Assembly: GCF_003634705.1 (NCBI RefSeq)
Contig: NZ_RBWU01000001.1
Span: 620,001 to 684,000, forward strand
Direction of reading: 5' to 3'
Length of the DNA stretch: 64,000 bases
Origin: Actinomadura pelletieri DSM 43383
Lineage (GTDB): Bacteria > Actinomycetota > Actinomycetes > Streptosporangiales > Streptosporangiaceae
How positions within the stretch are numbered: position 1 is the stretch's first letter; each line of letters begins with the position of its first letter. Shown piece after piece: positions 45,776-54,723 of this stretch. The position numbers and the translations under genes were made by a program. A model generated the notes under the pieces. It made no database searches. It was not told where the DNA came from and saw only the letters and a program-made list of their open reading frames with translations.

Positions 45776-46435
45776 TCAGTCGCGTGCGGCGAGGTTCAGG
45801 ATCTCCTGCGGGAGTTCTTCGATGCGGTCGGTGTTCCAGGGGCGGTTCCACCCTCCGGCGTCCAGGACGCGGGTGAGCAGCGCCGCCGTGAACCCCCACA
45901 CGAACATGTCACGGACACGGAACGCAGGCCCCAACCTGAGCCCTGTCGTGTGCCGGACCATCACCCGGTTGTTGGGATCGACCAGCTCGGCGATCGGAAC
46001 GCGCGCGACCGCCTCGACCTCTCCAGGATGCCCGGGTGCGATGTCCGACGGTTCGCGCCACCAGCCGGCGACGGGCGTGACCCGGTGCTCGCTGTGCGAC
46101 AGGTACAGCTCGGGCAGCATGCACAGGACGTCCACGCCGGACGGTTCGACCCCGGCCTCCTCCCATGCCTCACGGAGCGCGGCGGCGACCGGCCCGTCGT
46201 CGCCCGGGTCGATGCGGCCACCGGGGAACGCGGGCTGCCCGGCGTGCTTGTTCAGGGTGGCGGCCCGCTGGGTGAGCAGGATGTCGGGACCGTCCGGCCC
46301 CTCACCGAACAGGATCAGGACGGCGGCGGGACGGGCGCCCGGGACGGGCTCGGCCATCGGCGGCGCCGTCATCCGGGGCCCCTCGACCTGGAATCGGGCC
46401 AGCCAGGGAGGGCCGATGGGGGAGATGTCGGTCAC
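45776..46435 (-). CDS. NUDIX hydrolase (CoA pyrophosphatase-like)
   Basis: 219 residues from a GTG at 46435. LLTQRAATLNKHAGQPAFPG (53-72) is the UPF0035 mark of CoA-pyrophosphatases, followed by the NUDIX box ending REAWEEAGV. The first Glu of the box is Asp here. It probably cleaves CoA or related dinucleotides. It lies 55 bp downstream of nth on the same strand, and in mycobacteria the same order marP-nudix-nth is kept. Confidence 0.88.
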   Translation of the reverse strand: MTDISPIGPPWLARFQVEGPRMTAPPMAEPVPGARPAAVLILFGEGPDGPDILLTQRAATLNKHAGQPAFPGGRIDPGDDGPVAAALREAWEEAGVEPSGVDVLCMLPELYLSHSEHRVTPVAGWWREPSDIAPGHPGEVEAVARVPIAELVDPNNRVMVRHTTGLRLGPAFRVRDMFVWGFTAALLTRVLDAGGWNRPWNTDRIEELPQEILNLAARD

Positions 46436-46490
46436 GTCCGTCCCAACTCCGGTACGTCCGTGTTCCTTCCCGCGGGCCCGAAGGCGCGGG

Positions 46491-47231
46491 TCATGAGAAG
46501 GGTCCGGGTTTGACGAGTTTGCGGGCGGTCTCCTCGTCCGTGGGCCCTTCGCCGAAGGAGGGGCAGAGACGGGCGACCGGGCACGCTCCACAGGCCGGAC
46601 GGCGCGCGTGGCAGATCCTGCGGCCGTGCCAGATCAGCCGGTGGGACAGGATCGTCCAGTCCTTGCGCGGGATGAGCGTTCCGATCTCCTGTTCGACCTT
46701 CACGGGGTCTTCTTCAGACGTCCACGCGAATCGTCGGGCCAGACGTCCGAAGTGCGTGTCGACGGTGATTCCGGGGACGTCGAACGCGTTGCCCAGAACG
46801 ACGTTCGCCGTCTTGCGGCCGACACCGGGCAAGGTGACGAGGTCTTCGAGCCGCCCTGGAACCTCACCGTCGAACCGGTCGCGCAGGGCCGCGGACAGTC
46901 CCATGACCGACTTGGTCTTGGCGCGGAAGAACCCGGTGGGTTTGAGGATCTCCTCGACCTCTTCCGGGTTGGCGGCGGCCAGGTCTTCCGGCGTGGGGTA
47001 CTTGGCGAACAGGGCGGGCGTGGTCAGATTCACGCGTACGTCGGTGGTCTGTGCCGACAGGACGGTCGCGACGAGAAGCTGGAACGGTGTACCGAAGTTC
47101 AGCTCGCAGTGCGCGTCCGGGTACGTCTCGGCCAGGATGCGGTTGATCCGGCGGGCCCGCCGCACGAGCCCCAACCGCGTTTCGTTCTGCCATTTCCGGG
47201 CTCGCGGCCTCGCGGACGCCTCCGTCGCCAT
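46491..47231 (-). CDS. nth: endonuclease III
   Basis: 246 residues. The helix-hairpin-helix LPGVGRKTA carries catalytic K140; D158 lies in TVDTHFGRL. The iron-sulfur cluster ligands are C207, C214, C217 and C223 (Cx6Cx2Cx5C). It removes oxidised pyrimidines from DNA and nicks the abasic site. It is divergent from crp across 477 bp with two CRP-like sites. Confidence 0.95.
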   Translation of the reverse strand: MATEASARPRARKWQNETRLGLVRRARRINRILAETYPDAHCELNFGTPFQLLVATVLSAQTTDVRVNLTTPALFAKYPTPEDLAAANPEEVEEILKPTGFFRAKTKSVMGLSAALRDRFDGEVPGRLEDLVTLPGVGRKTANVVLGNAFDVPGITVDTHFGRLARRFAWTSEEDPVKVEQEIGTLIPRKDWTILSHRLIWHGRRICHARRPACGACPVARLCPSFGEGPTDEETARKLVKPGPFS

Positions 47232-47540
47232 ACCGGCCAGCCTAAGGCCTCACCGGCCCCATCCGGCTTCTCCCGAGCCATCTCGGGTCGTCCCGGGCCT
47301 TCTTGAGACCCACAAGGTCAGGACCCGACCCGTTCGACTCCGATATCACGCAACGTGAGCATGACCACACTTCAGGGAAGGCGGACGAACCCTCCCACGG
47401 TCATGACATGGCCCCTCGACTCCGCGTGACGGCGCGTGTTCGCCCCTGGGGCACGGGCCCGGAGCAATCCCGGACATCTGATCAGATTACGGCACAGCCG
47501 ATACTTGCCCGGGACGTCCGGTAACAGGTGTTGAGACCGG

Positions 47541-47556
47541 TGTGATGGCATTCACC
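47541..47556. promoter_or_regulatory. CRP/GlxR-like box upstream of crp
   Basis: TGTGATGGCATTCACC fits TGTGA-N6-TCACA with one mismatch. It lies 153 bp before the crp start and 310 bp before nth. It suggests self-control by Crp and perhaps control of nth. Confidence 0.6.
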
Positions 47557-47660
47557 CAATGGTCCGTACACTGGGCGAACGGGACCGCGGCGGCCCCGGG
47601 AAGGACGGTAAGCCCGGTCTTTCGTTTCGGCGCGCCGTGACCCTGCCTTCACGTACGCGG

Positions 47661-47676
47661 TGGGACGTACGTCACA
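47661..47676. promoter_or_regulatory. second CRP/GlxR-like box near the crp start
   Basis: TGGGACGTACGTCACA fits the same 5-6-5 pattern with one mismatch and has a perfect inner palindrome (GACGTACGTC). It lies 33 bp before the crp start, where a bound dimer could block transcription. With the site at 47541 the spacing is 120 bp centre to centre. Confidence 0.5.
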
Positions 47677-47708
47677 CTAGGCATGTCGGTGTTCGAGGAG
47701 GAAGAAGC

Positions 47709-48395
47709 GTGACCGATCGCGACGTGGACGTTCTGAGCAGAGCCCCGCTCTTCGAAGCCCTCGACGAGCAGGGCGCCAAGGCGCTGCGCGCCAACGTGGC
47801 CGAGGTACGGCTCGCCCGCGGTCAGACGCTCTTCAACGAGGGCGAGACCGGGGACCGGCTCTACGTCGTCCTCGAAGGGAAGATCAAGCTGACCAGGACG
47901 GCCCCGGACGGCCGGGAGAACCTGTTGAGCGTGCTCGGGCCGAGCGAGATGTTCGGCGAGCTGTCGCTGTTCGACCCGCGTCCGCGTACCGCCAGCGCCA
48001 TCGCGGTGACCGAGTGCCGCCTGGCCGGGCTCGGCCACGACGACCTGCGGCCCTGGTTGACGGGACACCCGGAGGTCGCCGTCCAGTTGCTGCGCGCGCT
48101 GGCGCAGCGGTTGCGCAAGACCAACGACGTCATGGCCGACCTGGTGTTCACCGACGTGCCGGGGCGTGTCGCCAAGGCGCTTCTCGACCTGGCGGAACGG
48201 TTCGGGCAGCCGTCCGAGGCGGGTCTGCACGTGCACCACGACCTCACGCAGGAGGAGCTGGCGCAGCTCGTCGGCGCGTCCCGCGAGACGGTCAACAAGG
48301 CGCTCGCCGACTTCGCCCAGCGCAACTGGCTGCGGATCGAGGCCCGCGCCGTCGTGATCCTCGACATCGAGCGCCTCCGCAAGCGCTCCAAGTGA
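47709..48395 (+). CDS. crp: CRP/FNR-family transcription regulator (Crp/GlxR)
   Basis: 228 residues from a GTG at 47709 with GGAGGAAG upstream; earlier codons in the frame are not conserved. The cyclic-nucleotide domain has FNEGETGDRLYVVLEG (42-57) and FGELSLFDPRPRTAS (82-96). The helix-turn-helix is at 179-201, with ELAQLVGASRETVNKAL. It matches the actinobacterial cAMP receptor protein that governs carbon metabolism. Two likely binding sites precede it. Confidence 0.95.
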   Translation: MTDRDVDVLSRAPLFEALDEQGAKALRANVAEVRLARGQTLFNEGETGDRLYVVLEGKIKLTRTAPDGRENLLSVLGPSEMFGELSLFDPRPRTASAIAVTECRLAGLGHDDLRPWLTGHPEVAVQLLRALAQRLRKTNDVMADLVFTDVPGRVAKALLDLAERFGQPSEAGLHVHHDLTQEELAQLVGASRETVNKALADFAQRNWLRIEARAVVILDIERLRKRSK

Positions 48396-48448
48396 CCGTC
48401 CGTCCCGTTTGATCACCGGTTGACCACCGGGCCACCGCCGCGCCCGCG

Positions 48449-49384
48449 TCACACAGCGTCGTGTGGCCCCCGGCGTTCGTTCAGATAGTCGAGTTGCGCT
48501 TGGACGGACCACTCGGCCGCCCCCCATAGGGACCTGTCGACGTCCGCGTACACGCGTTCGACGACCTCGCGCGCCGTGCGCGCACCCGCGGCGACGGCCG
48601 CCTCCACCTGGGCGAGACGCTCACGGCGATGATCGATGTAATGGTCGAGGACGGCGATCGGATCGTCCAGCTTCGGCCCGTGACCTGGGAGGATGGTGGC
48701 GGCCTCGACATCGGCGGCGAACGCGCGGAGCCGGTCGAGCGAGGCGAGATAGTCGCCGAGGCTCCCTTCGAGGACGGTCGTCCCGTACCCGAGGACCGTG
48801 TCGCCGGTGAGGACGGCGCCGTCCGCCGGAAGCCAGAACGTCAACGAATCGTCGGTGTGACCGGGCGTCTCCATGATCCGCAGCTCCAGCCCGCCCGTGG
48901 TGATCACGTCACCCTCGCCGAGCCCCTCGTCGCCGAGCCGGTGTCGGGGGTCGAGCGCCCGCACCTTCACCGGACCGCCCGCGAGCCGCGCGAACTTCCC
49001 GGCCCCGGCCGAATGGTCGGGATGGCCGTGCGTCAGCAGAACCAGGCCGACCCGGCGTCCCTGCGCCTCGACCGTGTCCAGGACGCGCCTGAGATGCTTG
49101 CCGTCCTTGGGGCCCGGATCGACGACGACGGCCTCGTCCGAGCCGGGCTCGGCGATGATCCAGGTGTTGGTGCCGTCCAGGGTCATGGCGGACGGGTTCG
49201 GGGCGAGCACGCACGTCGCCCGCTCGGTGCCCATCCCGTCGATCTCCGACATGCCACCCATCCTGCCCGAGGCCCGATCCGGGTGACGGACCGGGTTCCA
49301 GCGGAAACGCTCGAGACGCCGCAGCGCCGACGTCCCCACCAGCCACCGCAGCACGGCCCTGGACATCGCGTCCCTACGGCTCAT
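48449..49384 (-). CDS. metallo-beta-lactamase-fold hydrolase
   Basis: 311 residues from the ATG at 49384, which overlaps the upstream NUDIX stop (ATGA). An internal ATG at 49261 (270 residues) would fit related proteins better, since residues 1-41 are Arg-rich and not conserved. Metal site THGHPDH (118-124), then PGHTDDS and TGDTVLGYG. The LAPNPSAMTLDGTNTW segment is typical of the mycobacterial neighbour Rv3677c. Substrate unknown. It converges on crp. Confidence 0.85.
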   Translation of the reverse strand: MSRRDAMSRAVLRWLVGTSALRRLERFRWNPVRHPDRASGRMGGMSEIDGMGTERATCVLAPNPSAMTLDGTNTWIIAEPGSDEAVVVDPGPKDGKHLRRVLDTVEAQGRRVGLVLLTHGHPDHSAGAGKFARLAGGPVKVRALDPRHRLGDEGLGEGDVITTGGLELRIMETPGHTDDSLTFWLPADGAVLTGDTVLGYGTTVLEGSLGDYLASLDRLRAFAADVEAATILPGHGPKLDDPIAVLDHYIDHRRERLAQVEAAVAAGARTAREVVERVYADVDRSLWGAAEWSVQAQLDYLNERRGPHDAV

Positions 49385-50220
49385 CGGTAGTGCCGCGCCG
49401 CCGACTCGGGCAGCACGAGATACGCCTCGCCGTCGATGATCTCGGCGGTGGGCTCATGGGCGACGATCTCACGGGACGCGGCGAGCACGTCCGCGACCGT
49501 CTCGAACTCGGCGAGATCGGCCAACGTCGCGAGCGTCGGCGGCAACATCGGCCACGCGCCGTCGAGGGCCCGTTCGACGGCCTCCGCCGGACGCACCCAC
49601 GCCACCCGGTCCGCCTCCGTGCTGACGTCCCTGGCCCGCTGCCCCTCCGGCATCGCGGCGACGAAGAACCGGGTGTCGTAGCGCTTCGTCTCGATCTTCG
49701 GGGTGATCCAGTGCGCCCAGGGCCGCAGCAGGTCCGAACGAAGGACAAGGCCGCGCCGGTCGAGGAACCCGCCGAACGACTGTGAACGGTCCAGCAGCGC
49801 CTGGCGGTCGGCCTCCCAGCCCTCACCGCGTGTATCCGCCACGACCGTCCGCTCCGTCGGCCCGGCGAGCAGCACCAGCGTCTCCTCGAACGTCTCCCGG
49901 ACGGCCGCGCACACCAGTTCGCGGGCGAGCGTCTCGTCCGCGTTGAGCGCCTCGCCCCACACGGCCGGCGACGGACCGGACCACGCGAGGTCCGCCTCCC
50001 CGTCCCGCGGATCGACCGCGCCGCCGGGGAACACGTACATGCCGGGCGCGAACGCCATGGACCCGACGCGGCGCAGCAGGAAGGCCTGGAGCCCATGCCT
50101 CTCGTGATCGCGAAGTACGGCGACCGTGGCGGCGGGACGTGCGGGAACGGGCTCGATCCTGCCCGACCGGAGGTCCTCGACCCGGCCCCGGAACGACTCC
50201 GGCAACTTGCGCCCGTTCAC
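49381..50220 (-). CDS. NUDIX-family hydrolase (NUDT19-like)
   Basis: 279 residues from a GTG at 50220 preceded by GGGGTGAA. FAPGMYVFPGGAVDPRD begins a NUDIX domain with a long insert before AAVRETFEETLVLL, the spread-out NUDIX helix seen in NUDT19-like proteins that act on CoA esters. The rest is helical. Translationally coupled to the MBL hydrolase by an ATGA overlap. Mycobacteria keep a related pair. Confidence 0.82.
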   Translation of the reverse strand: MNGRKLPESFRGRVEDLRSGRIEPVPARPAATVAVLRDHERHGLQAFLLRRVGSMAFAPGMYVFPGGAVDPRDGEADLAWSGPSPAVWGEALNADETLARELVCAAVRETFEETLVLLAGPTERTVVADTRGEGWEADRQALLDRSQSFGGFLDRRGLVLRSDLLRPWAHWITPKIETKRYDTRFFVAAMPEGQRARDVSTEADRVAWVRPAEAVERALDGAWPMLPPTLATLADLAEFETVADVLAASREIVAHEPTAEIIDGEAYLVLPESAARHYR

Positions 50221-50347
50221 TTCACCCCATCCGAAACGGCACCCCTGGCGGCCCATTCGGACACACCGAACGTCATTCCGTCAACCCCGCCCGGACGGCT
50301 CGGGTGCCGCCCGACCTGCCTGAGCGGCCCCGACTGCCGGGGCAGGG

Positions 50348-50767
50348 TCACCGATCTGGGGCCGCCTTCGTTGACCGCGCGTCGTAATGCTCACGGGCGG
50401 TATGGACGTCGCTCATGTGGTTATTCGCCCAATGCAGCATCGACTGGATCAACGGGATGACGCGCTCACCCAGCGACGTCAGGGCGTACTCCACCTGAAC
50501 CGGCACAGCGGGGGTAACGGTCCGCACCACGAAACCGTCCCGTTCCAGGGAGCGGAGCGTCTGCGTGAGCATCTTCGCGCTGACACCCGGCATGGCGCGG
50601 CTGACTTCGGCGTATCTGCGGGGCCCGCGCGCCAACTCGGTCAGCACCATCGTGGTCCACTGCCTGCCGACAATGCCCAGGAACTGATTCAGCGGACACG
50701 CCTCCATGAAGGCACCGAACGCCTCTTTCTCCTTTTCTCGGCGCTGCGCCGCCGTCATCGTGGCCAT
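50348..50767 (-). CDS. HxlR-family transcription regulator
   Basis: 139 residues; GGAGGTGA precedes the ATG. Winged-helix motif FLGIVGRQWTTMVLTELARG and KMLTQTLRSLERDGFVVR match HxlR. C24 lies at the place of the redox-sensing cysteine in this family (EACPLNQFL). Divergent from a quinone-reductase-like gene with a long inverted repeat between them, an arrangement typical of HxlR regulators that sense quinones or aldehydes. Confidence 0.92.
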   Translation of the reverse strand: MATMTAAQRREKEKEAFGAFMEACPLNQFLGIVGRQWTTMVLTELARGPRRYAEVSRAMPGVSAKMLTQTLRSLERDGFVVRTVTPAVPVQVEYALTSLGERVIPLIQSMLHWANNHMSDVHTAREHYDARSTKAAPDR

Positions 50768-50839
50768 ACCGCGGGCTCACCTCCGGGTGTCGAACGCACT
50801 CCGAAGTAACTCCTTCCCGCCCCGCGCAATTCCACCGAC

Positions 50840-50874
50840 AGTGGTTCGTGCGGGATTCCCCGCACGAAACCACT
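50840..50874. promoter_or_regulatory. long inverted repeat, likely HxlR operator
   Basis: AGTGGTTCGTGCGGG (50840-50854) is mirrored by CCCCGCACGAAACCACT (50858-50874), arms of 15-17 bp with one unpaired base. It lies 20 bp before the quinone-reductase start, next to its AAGGAG, and 72 bp from the hxlR start. It could be an operator, and as RNA a strong hairpin. Confidence 0.7.
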
Positions 50875-50894
50875 TTCGCTCAAGGAGTACCGGC

Positions 50895-51857
50895 ATGCGC
50901 GCGATCATCGTCAAGGCCTTCGGCGGACCGGAGGCATTGGAGGAGGTCGAGGTTCCGGAGCCCGTCCCCGGGCCGGGCCAGGTGCGGATCCGGGTGGCCG
51001 CCGCGGCGGTCAACCCGGTCGACGTGGCGGTCCGCACGGGCGCACTGGCGGACGTCGGGGTGATGCCCGCCCTCGGCGCGCGACCGGCGGTCGGCCTCGG
51101 ACTGGACGTCGCCGGGACCGTGCTCGAACTCGGCCCTGACGTCGTCCGGCGTGACAGGGCGCCGCTCGCCCCCGGAGACGACGTCATCGGCATCCAGGAC
51201 CGGCCCGACGTGCCGCTCGGCACCTACGCGGAGAGCATCGTCCTCGACGCGGGCGCCGTCGTCCGGGCACCCCGTTCGGTCTCCCTCGCGGAGGCCTCGA
51301 CGCTGCCGCTGAACGGGCTGACCGCCCTCCAGGCGCTGAACCTGCTCGACCTTCCCCCCCGGAGCACGCTGCTGGTCACGGGCGCCGCCGGCGCGGTCGG
51401 CGGCTACACCGTCGAACTCGCCGCGCTCCGCGGGCTCCGCGTCGTCGGGTCCGCCGCCGCCGCGGACGAGGCCGCCGTCCGCGGGTTCGGCGCGGAGATG
51501 TTCGTACCGCGGGACGTCCACCTCACCGACGCGGTCCGCGATCTCGTGCCAGGCGGCGTCGACGGGGCCATGGACGCCGCCGCGCTCTCCACCGCCGCGC
51601 TAGGCGCCGTCCGCAACGGCGGAACGTTCGTGGTCGTCGGCGGCACCCGGGCCACACCGCCACCACTGCGCGGGATCAGCGTCCGCAACCAGTGGATCCG
51701 CGCCGACGCCGGGCAACTCGGCCACCTCGCCGACCTGGTGGACGAAGGCCGACTCACCCTTCGCGTGGCCGAAACCCTCCCGCTGACGGAGGCCGCCAAG
51801 GCCCACACACGAATGGAGGCGGGCGGCCTCCGCGGCCGCCTCATCCTCATCCCCTGA
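50895..51857 (+). CDS. zinc-independent quinone oxidoreductase-like MDR protein
   Basis: 320 residues from the ATG at 50895 with AAGGAG upstream. The N-terminal GroES-like fold has GPGQVRIRVAAAAVNPVDV; the NADPH site is VTGAAGAVGGYTVELA. No zinc-binding cysteines are present, as in quinone reductases. It reduces quinones or enones with NADPH. It is the apparent target of the divergent HxlR regulator. Confidence 0.9.
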   Translation: MRAIIVKAFGGPEALEEVEVPEPVPGPGQVRIRVAAAAVNPVDVAVRTGALADVGVMPALGARPAVGLGLDVAGTVLELGPDVVRRDRAPLAPGDDVIGIQDRPDVPLGTYAESIVLDAGAVVRAPRSVSLAEASTLPLNGLTALQALNLLDLPPRSTLLVTGAAGAVGGYTVELAALRGLRVVGSAAAADEAAVRGFGAEMFVPRDVHLTDAVRDLVPGGVDGAMDAAALSTAALGAVRNGGTFVVVGGTRATPPPLRGISVRNQWIRADAGQLGHLADLVDEGRLTLRVAETLPLTEAAKAHTRMEAGGLRGRLILIP

Positions 51858-51899
51858 CCACGCCCCGCCGACCCAGACCCGACCTCCCGCCTGAACGTC

Positions 51900-52420
51900 C
51901 CTGGCCCGCCGTTCTGAACGCCCTGCGTCTCAGCCCGGCGTGCCAGCCGAGCCCCCGCCCGAGCGATCCGGCCGAGCGTCCCTGGCCTGGCGACTTGAAC
52001 GCTTTGACATTCTGGCCTAGCACCTCGGCCCGGCGTCCCCACCGAGCGTTCCGACCAAGCATCCCTGGCTCGGCGTTCTGAACGCCCTGCGTCTCAGCCC
52101 GGCGTGCCAGCCGAGCCCCCGCCCGAGCGATCCGGCCGAGCGTCCCTGGCCTGGCGACTTGAACGCTTTGACATTCTGGCCTAGCACCCCGGCCCGGCGT
52201 CCCCACCGAGCGTTCCGACCAAGCATCCCTGGCTCGGCGTTCTGAACGCCCTGCATCTCGGCCCGGCATGCCAGCCCGGCGTTCCCGCCAAGCGTTCCGC
52301 CGAGCATCCCTAGCCCGGCGTCTGGAACGCCCTGGCGTCGTGCCTAGCGCCTCGGCCCGGCGTCCCCTCCGAGTGTTCCGGTCGAGCGTGCTGGCCCGGC
52401 ATTTGGGACGCCCCGGCGTC
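51900..52420. repeat. tandem repeat array, period 164 bp
   Basis: GTTCTGAACGCCCTGC starts at 51911, 52075 and 52239, exactly 164 bp apart. The first two units are almost identical; the third becomes diverged after about 80 bp. Inside each unit, half-repeats of about 80 bp are seen (GCGTCCCTGG, GCATCCCTGG). It fills the gap between the convergent MDR and ridA genes. A minus-strand frame is open throughout but looks like repeat translation only. Confidence 0.85.
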
Positions 52421-52432
52421 GGGCCGCTGGGG

Positions 52433-52894
52433 TCAGGCGATCTCGGCGATCAGCTCTACCTCGACGGGGGCGTTGAGCGGCAGGACGGCGACGCCGACGG
52501 CGCTGCGGGCGTGCCTGCCCGCGTCTCCGAACACCTCGACCAGCAGATCGCTCGCCCCGTTGATCACCTGGGGCTGTCCGTGGAAGTCCGGCGCGCTGGC
52601 GACGAAGCCGACGACCTTGACGATCCGCGCGATCCGGGACAGCTCGCCGACCTCGGCCTTGAGCGCCGCGATCGCGTTCAGGGCGCAGATGCGCGCCTGC
52701 CGGGCGGCCTCCTCGGCGTCGACCTCGGCGCCCACCTTCCCGGTGACCGCCAGCTCACCCTTGACCATCGGGACCTGCCCGGACGTGTAGACGAGCGACC
52801 CCGTCCGCGCCGTCGGGACGTACGACGCGACCGGCGGAACGGCCTCCGGCAACTCGAGCCCCAGTTCGCGGATTCGCTCTTCGGGCGTGCTCAT
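52433..52894 (-). CDS. RidA-family enamine/imine deaminase
   Basis: 153 residues from the ATG at 52894 with GAGGAG upstream. The family core is GSLVYTSGQVPMVKGELAVTG, cut here to GSLVYTSGQVPM, then ALNAIAALKAEVGELSRI and a C-terminal NAPVEVELIAEIA. The Arg that holds the substrate in true RidA (usually in a CIAR or VAR motif) is not clear; SAVGVAVLPLNAPVEVE fits the longer atypical subfamily. It probably clears reactive imines. It lies 32 bp after the DUF4177 gene, as in the mycobacterial Rv3678c locus. Confidence 0.85.
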   Translation of the reverse strand: MSTPEERIRELGLELPEAVPPVASYVPTARTGSLVYTSGQVPMVKGELAVTGKVGAEVDAEEAARQARICALNAIAALKAEVGELSRIARIVKVVGFVASAPDFHGQPQVINGASDLLVEVFGDAGRHARSAVGVAVLPLNAPVEVELIAEIA

Positions 52895-52926
52895 GACCAC
52901 TCCTCGTGAAAGCGCTGCTCGATCGG

Positions 52927-53085
52927 TCAGGACTGCACTTCGCGCTTGAAGTAAGCCACGAGATTCTCAGGATTCGGCCCCGGCAGGACGGTCACGAGCT
53001 CCCACCCGTCCTGTCCCCAGTTGTCAAGAATCTGCTTGGTCGCGTGCACCAGCAACGGAACGGTCGCGTACTCCCACTTCTTCAT
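52927..53085 (-). CDS. DUF4177-type small protein
   Basis: 52 residues: MKKWEYATVPLLVHATKQIL, then NWGQDGWELVTVLPGPN and a short tail ending FKREVQS. The WEY start and GWELV core are the DUF4177 signature. AAGGTGAGG precedes the ATG. The mycobacterial homologue Rv3678A has the same size and position next to the RidA gene. Function unknown. Confidence 0.88.
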   Translation of the reverse strand: MKKWEYATVPLLVHATKQILDNWGQDGWELVTVLPGPNPENLVAYFKREVQS

Positions 53086-53344
53086 GCGCCTCACCTTAGC
53101 GATCGCCCCAGCCACGTCCCCCTGGAACCCGCCCGTACGCCCCGACAGGCGCGGACCCGACCGGTTCCCGGCCACCGCGCGTCCGTCGACCGCAGCGATG
53201 CACGGACCGCTATCGATGCGGCTCGAGACAGCATCGCCGTTTTGTTGATCTTCACATATCCGCTGCGCAGAATCGAAGCGACAAATCCGGCGACGCGCCG
53301 AATTCTGCACGGCCATTGCCGGAAAACGGGGTAAAGGAGAGGCA

Positions 53345-53713
53345 ATGAGAGTATTGAAGGCCGCCATGGCACTGGTCGCCATGGTGCCGCTCGGCGTCGT
53401 CGGGCTATCCGCACCGGCTTCGGCGGGAGAGTGGTGTGGATGGAACGAAATCTGCATGTTCGAGGACGCCCTCTACCGCGGCGACCGGTACGTCAGCCAT
53501 ACGGCGGTTCCGGGGAGATACCAGATCGACTGGTGGAACGGCGACAACGAGATCTCTTCGGCGATGAACAACTCGTTCGACTTCTGCGTCCGGCTCTATG
53601 ACAACGACGACTGGAGCGGGGCCACCTACACGATCGGCTACGACGAAGTGCACAGCACCCTCCCCGGCTTCAACGACCGGGCGGAAAGCTACATCGTTTG
53701 GCGATGCCGATAA
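53345..53713 (+). CDS. secreted peptidase inhibitor I36-like protein
   Basis: 122 residues; AAAGGAG precedes the ATG. A signal peptide ends at SAPASA (22-27). The mature part of about 95 residues is rich in Tyr, Trp, Asn and Asp and has paired cysteines (31, 37, 81, 121). NEICMFEDALYRGDRYV and YDNDDWSGATYTIG have the beta/gamma-crystallin-like form of the Streptomyces I36 metalloprotease inhibitor family (SMPI-like). It is probably released outside the cell. Confidence 0.8.
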   Translation: MRVLKAAMALVAMVPLGVVGLSAPASAGEWCGWNEICMFEDALYRGDRYVSHTAVPGRYQIDWWNGDNEISSAMNNSFDFCVRLYDNDDWSGATYTIGYDEVHSTLPGFNDRAESYIVWRCR

Positions 53714-54723
53714 CGGTCACCGTCATCCCCTCGGGGTGACCGCTTTACCGGACCCGGGCTCGACCGCCGATGGTCCCGGCGGTCGCGCCCACCCCGCGCG
53801 GCGGGGCCCGGGTCCGCCGCGGCAAGCGGTCGGTACGCCGCCTGCCGGACGGCCAGGACATGCGGTTCGTTCCCTCGCGACGCCGACCACGCCAGCGCCG
53901 ACGTGCACGGCGACAGACCAACGACATCGACGTACGCGACACCTGGTCGGGGGAAGAACCGGCGCGCCGCCTCCGGCATGAACGCGATCCCCTGCCCCTG
54001 CGCGACCGTCGCCAGGATCGACTCCACGTCTTGGGCGACCGGCCCGTACACCACCGGTGACCCGTCCGGCCGTGGATCGACCGCCCAGAAGTCCCGCCAC
54101 ACCTCGGGGCAGGCGTCGGGGGCCGACACGACGGCGCGCCCGGCGAGATCCGCCAGTGTGACGGCGTTCCGTTCGGCCAGCGGGTCCCCGGTCGGCACGC
54201 ACACCACCCGGGGTTCGGTCGCAAGTTGGAGGGTGCGGATGCCGTCGGGCGCCGGGGGGCGGCAGAACGCCAGGTCGACCTCGGCCCGCTCCAGGGAGCG
54301 GTAGTGCTCGATCAGGTTCAGCAGTCGCAGTTCCACGTGCAAGTCCGGGCTGCGCCGCCTGAGTTCGGCCAGGACCGCGTGGACGTGCGGCATCGCCCCC
54401 TCGGCACCGATCGTGCCGATGACGACGTGACCGCTCACCGCACGCGCGTGCTCCCGCGCCACGCGACACAACCGCGACAGGCCGTCGACCACCGTGCGCG
54501 CCTCGACCAGCAACGCCTGCCCCGCCGGTGTGAGGGCGACCGACCGGCTGGTCCGCTCGACCACGGCCACCCCGAGCCGCCGCTCCAACGCTCTGATCTG
54601 CCGACTTAACGCCGGCTGCGTCATGAACAACCGCACCGCCGCCCGTCCGAAATGCAATTCCTCCGCCAGCATCAGGAACGCCTGCAACTGCGCCGCGGTC
54701 GGCGTCGCCACGTCTTCCACCAT
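53689..54723 (-). CDS. LysR-family transcription regulator
   Basis: 344 residues; start taken at the ATG at 54723 next to GGAGG (a GTG three bases later fits ribosome spacing better). The helix-turn-helix has EELHFGRAAVRLFMTQPALS, 20 residues, followed by RQIRALERRLGV. The effector domain runs to about 290. The last 45 residues are Arg/Asp/Gly-rich and overlap the 3' end of the convergent I36-like gene by 25 bp, so the frame may be extended by loss of an older stop. Divergent from a truncated MFS gene, its likely former target. Confidence 0.85.
   Translation of the reverse strand: MVEDVATPTAAQLQAFLMLAEELHFGRAAVRLFMTQPALSRQIRALERRLGVAVVERTSRSVALTPAGQALLVEARTVVDGLSRLCRVAREHARAVSGHVVIGTIGAEGAMPHVHAVLAELRRRSPDLHVELRLLNLIEHYRSLERAEVDLAFCRPPAPDGIRTLQLATEPRVVCVPTGDPLAERNAVTLADLAGRAVVSAPDACPEVWRDFWAVDPRPDGSPVVYGPVAQDVESILATVAQGQGIAFMPEAARRFFPRPGVAYVDVVGLSPCTSALAWSASRGNEPHVLAVRQAAYRPLAAADPGPAARGGRDRRDHRRSSPGPVKRSPRGDDGDRYRHRQTM
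53714..53742 (+). terminator. terminator after the I36-like gene
   Basis: Stem CGGTCACC (53714-53721) with GGTGACCG (53735-53742), directly after the stop, followed by CTTTACC. It lies inside the 3' coding end of the LysR gene. Confidence 0.6.
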
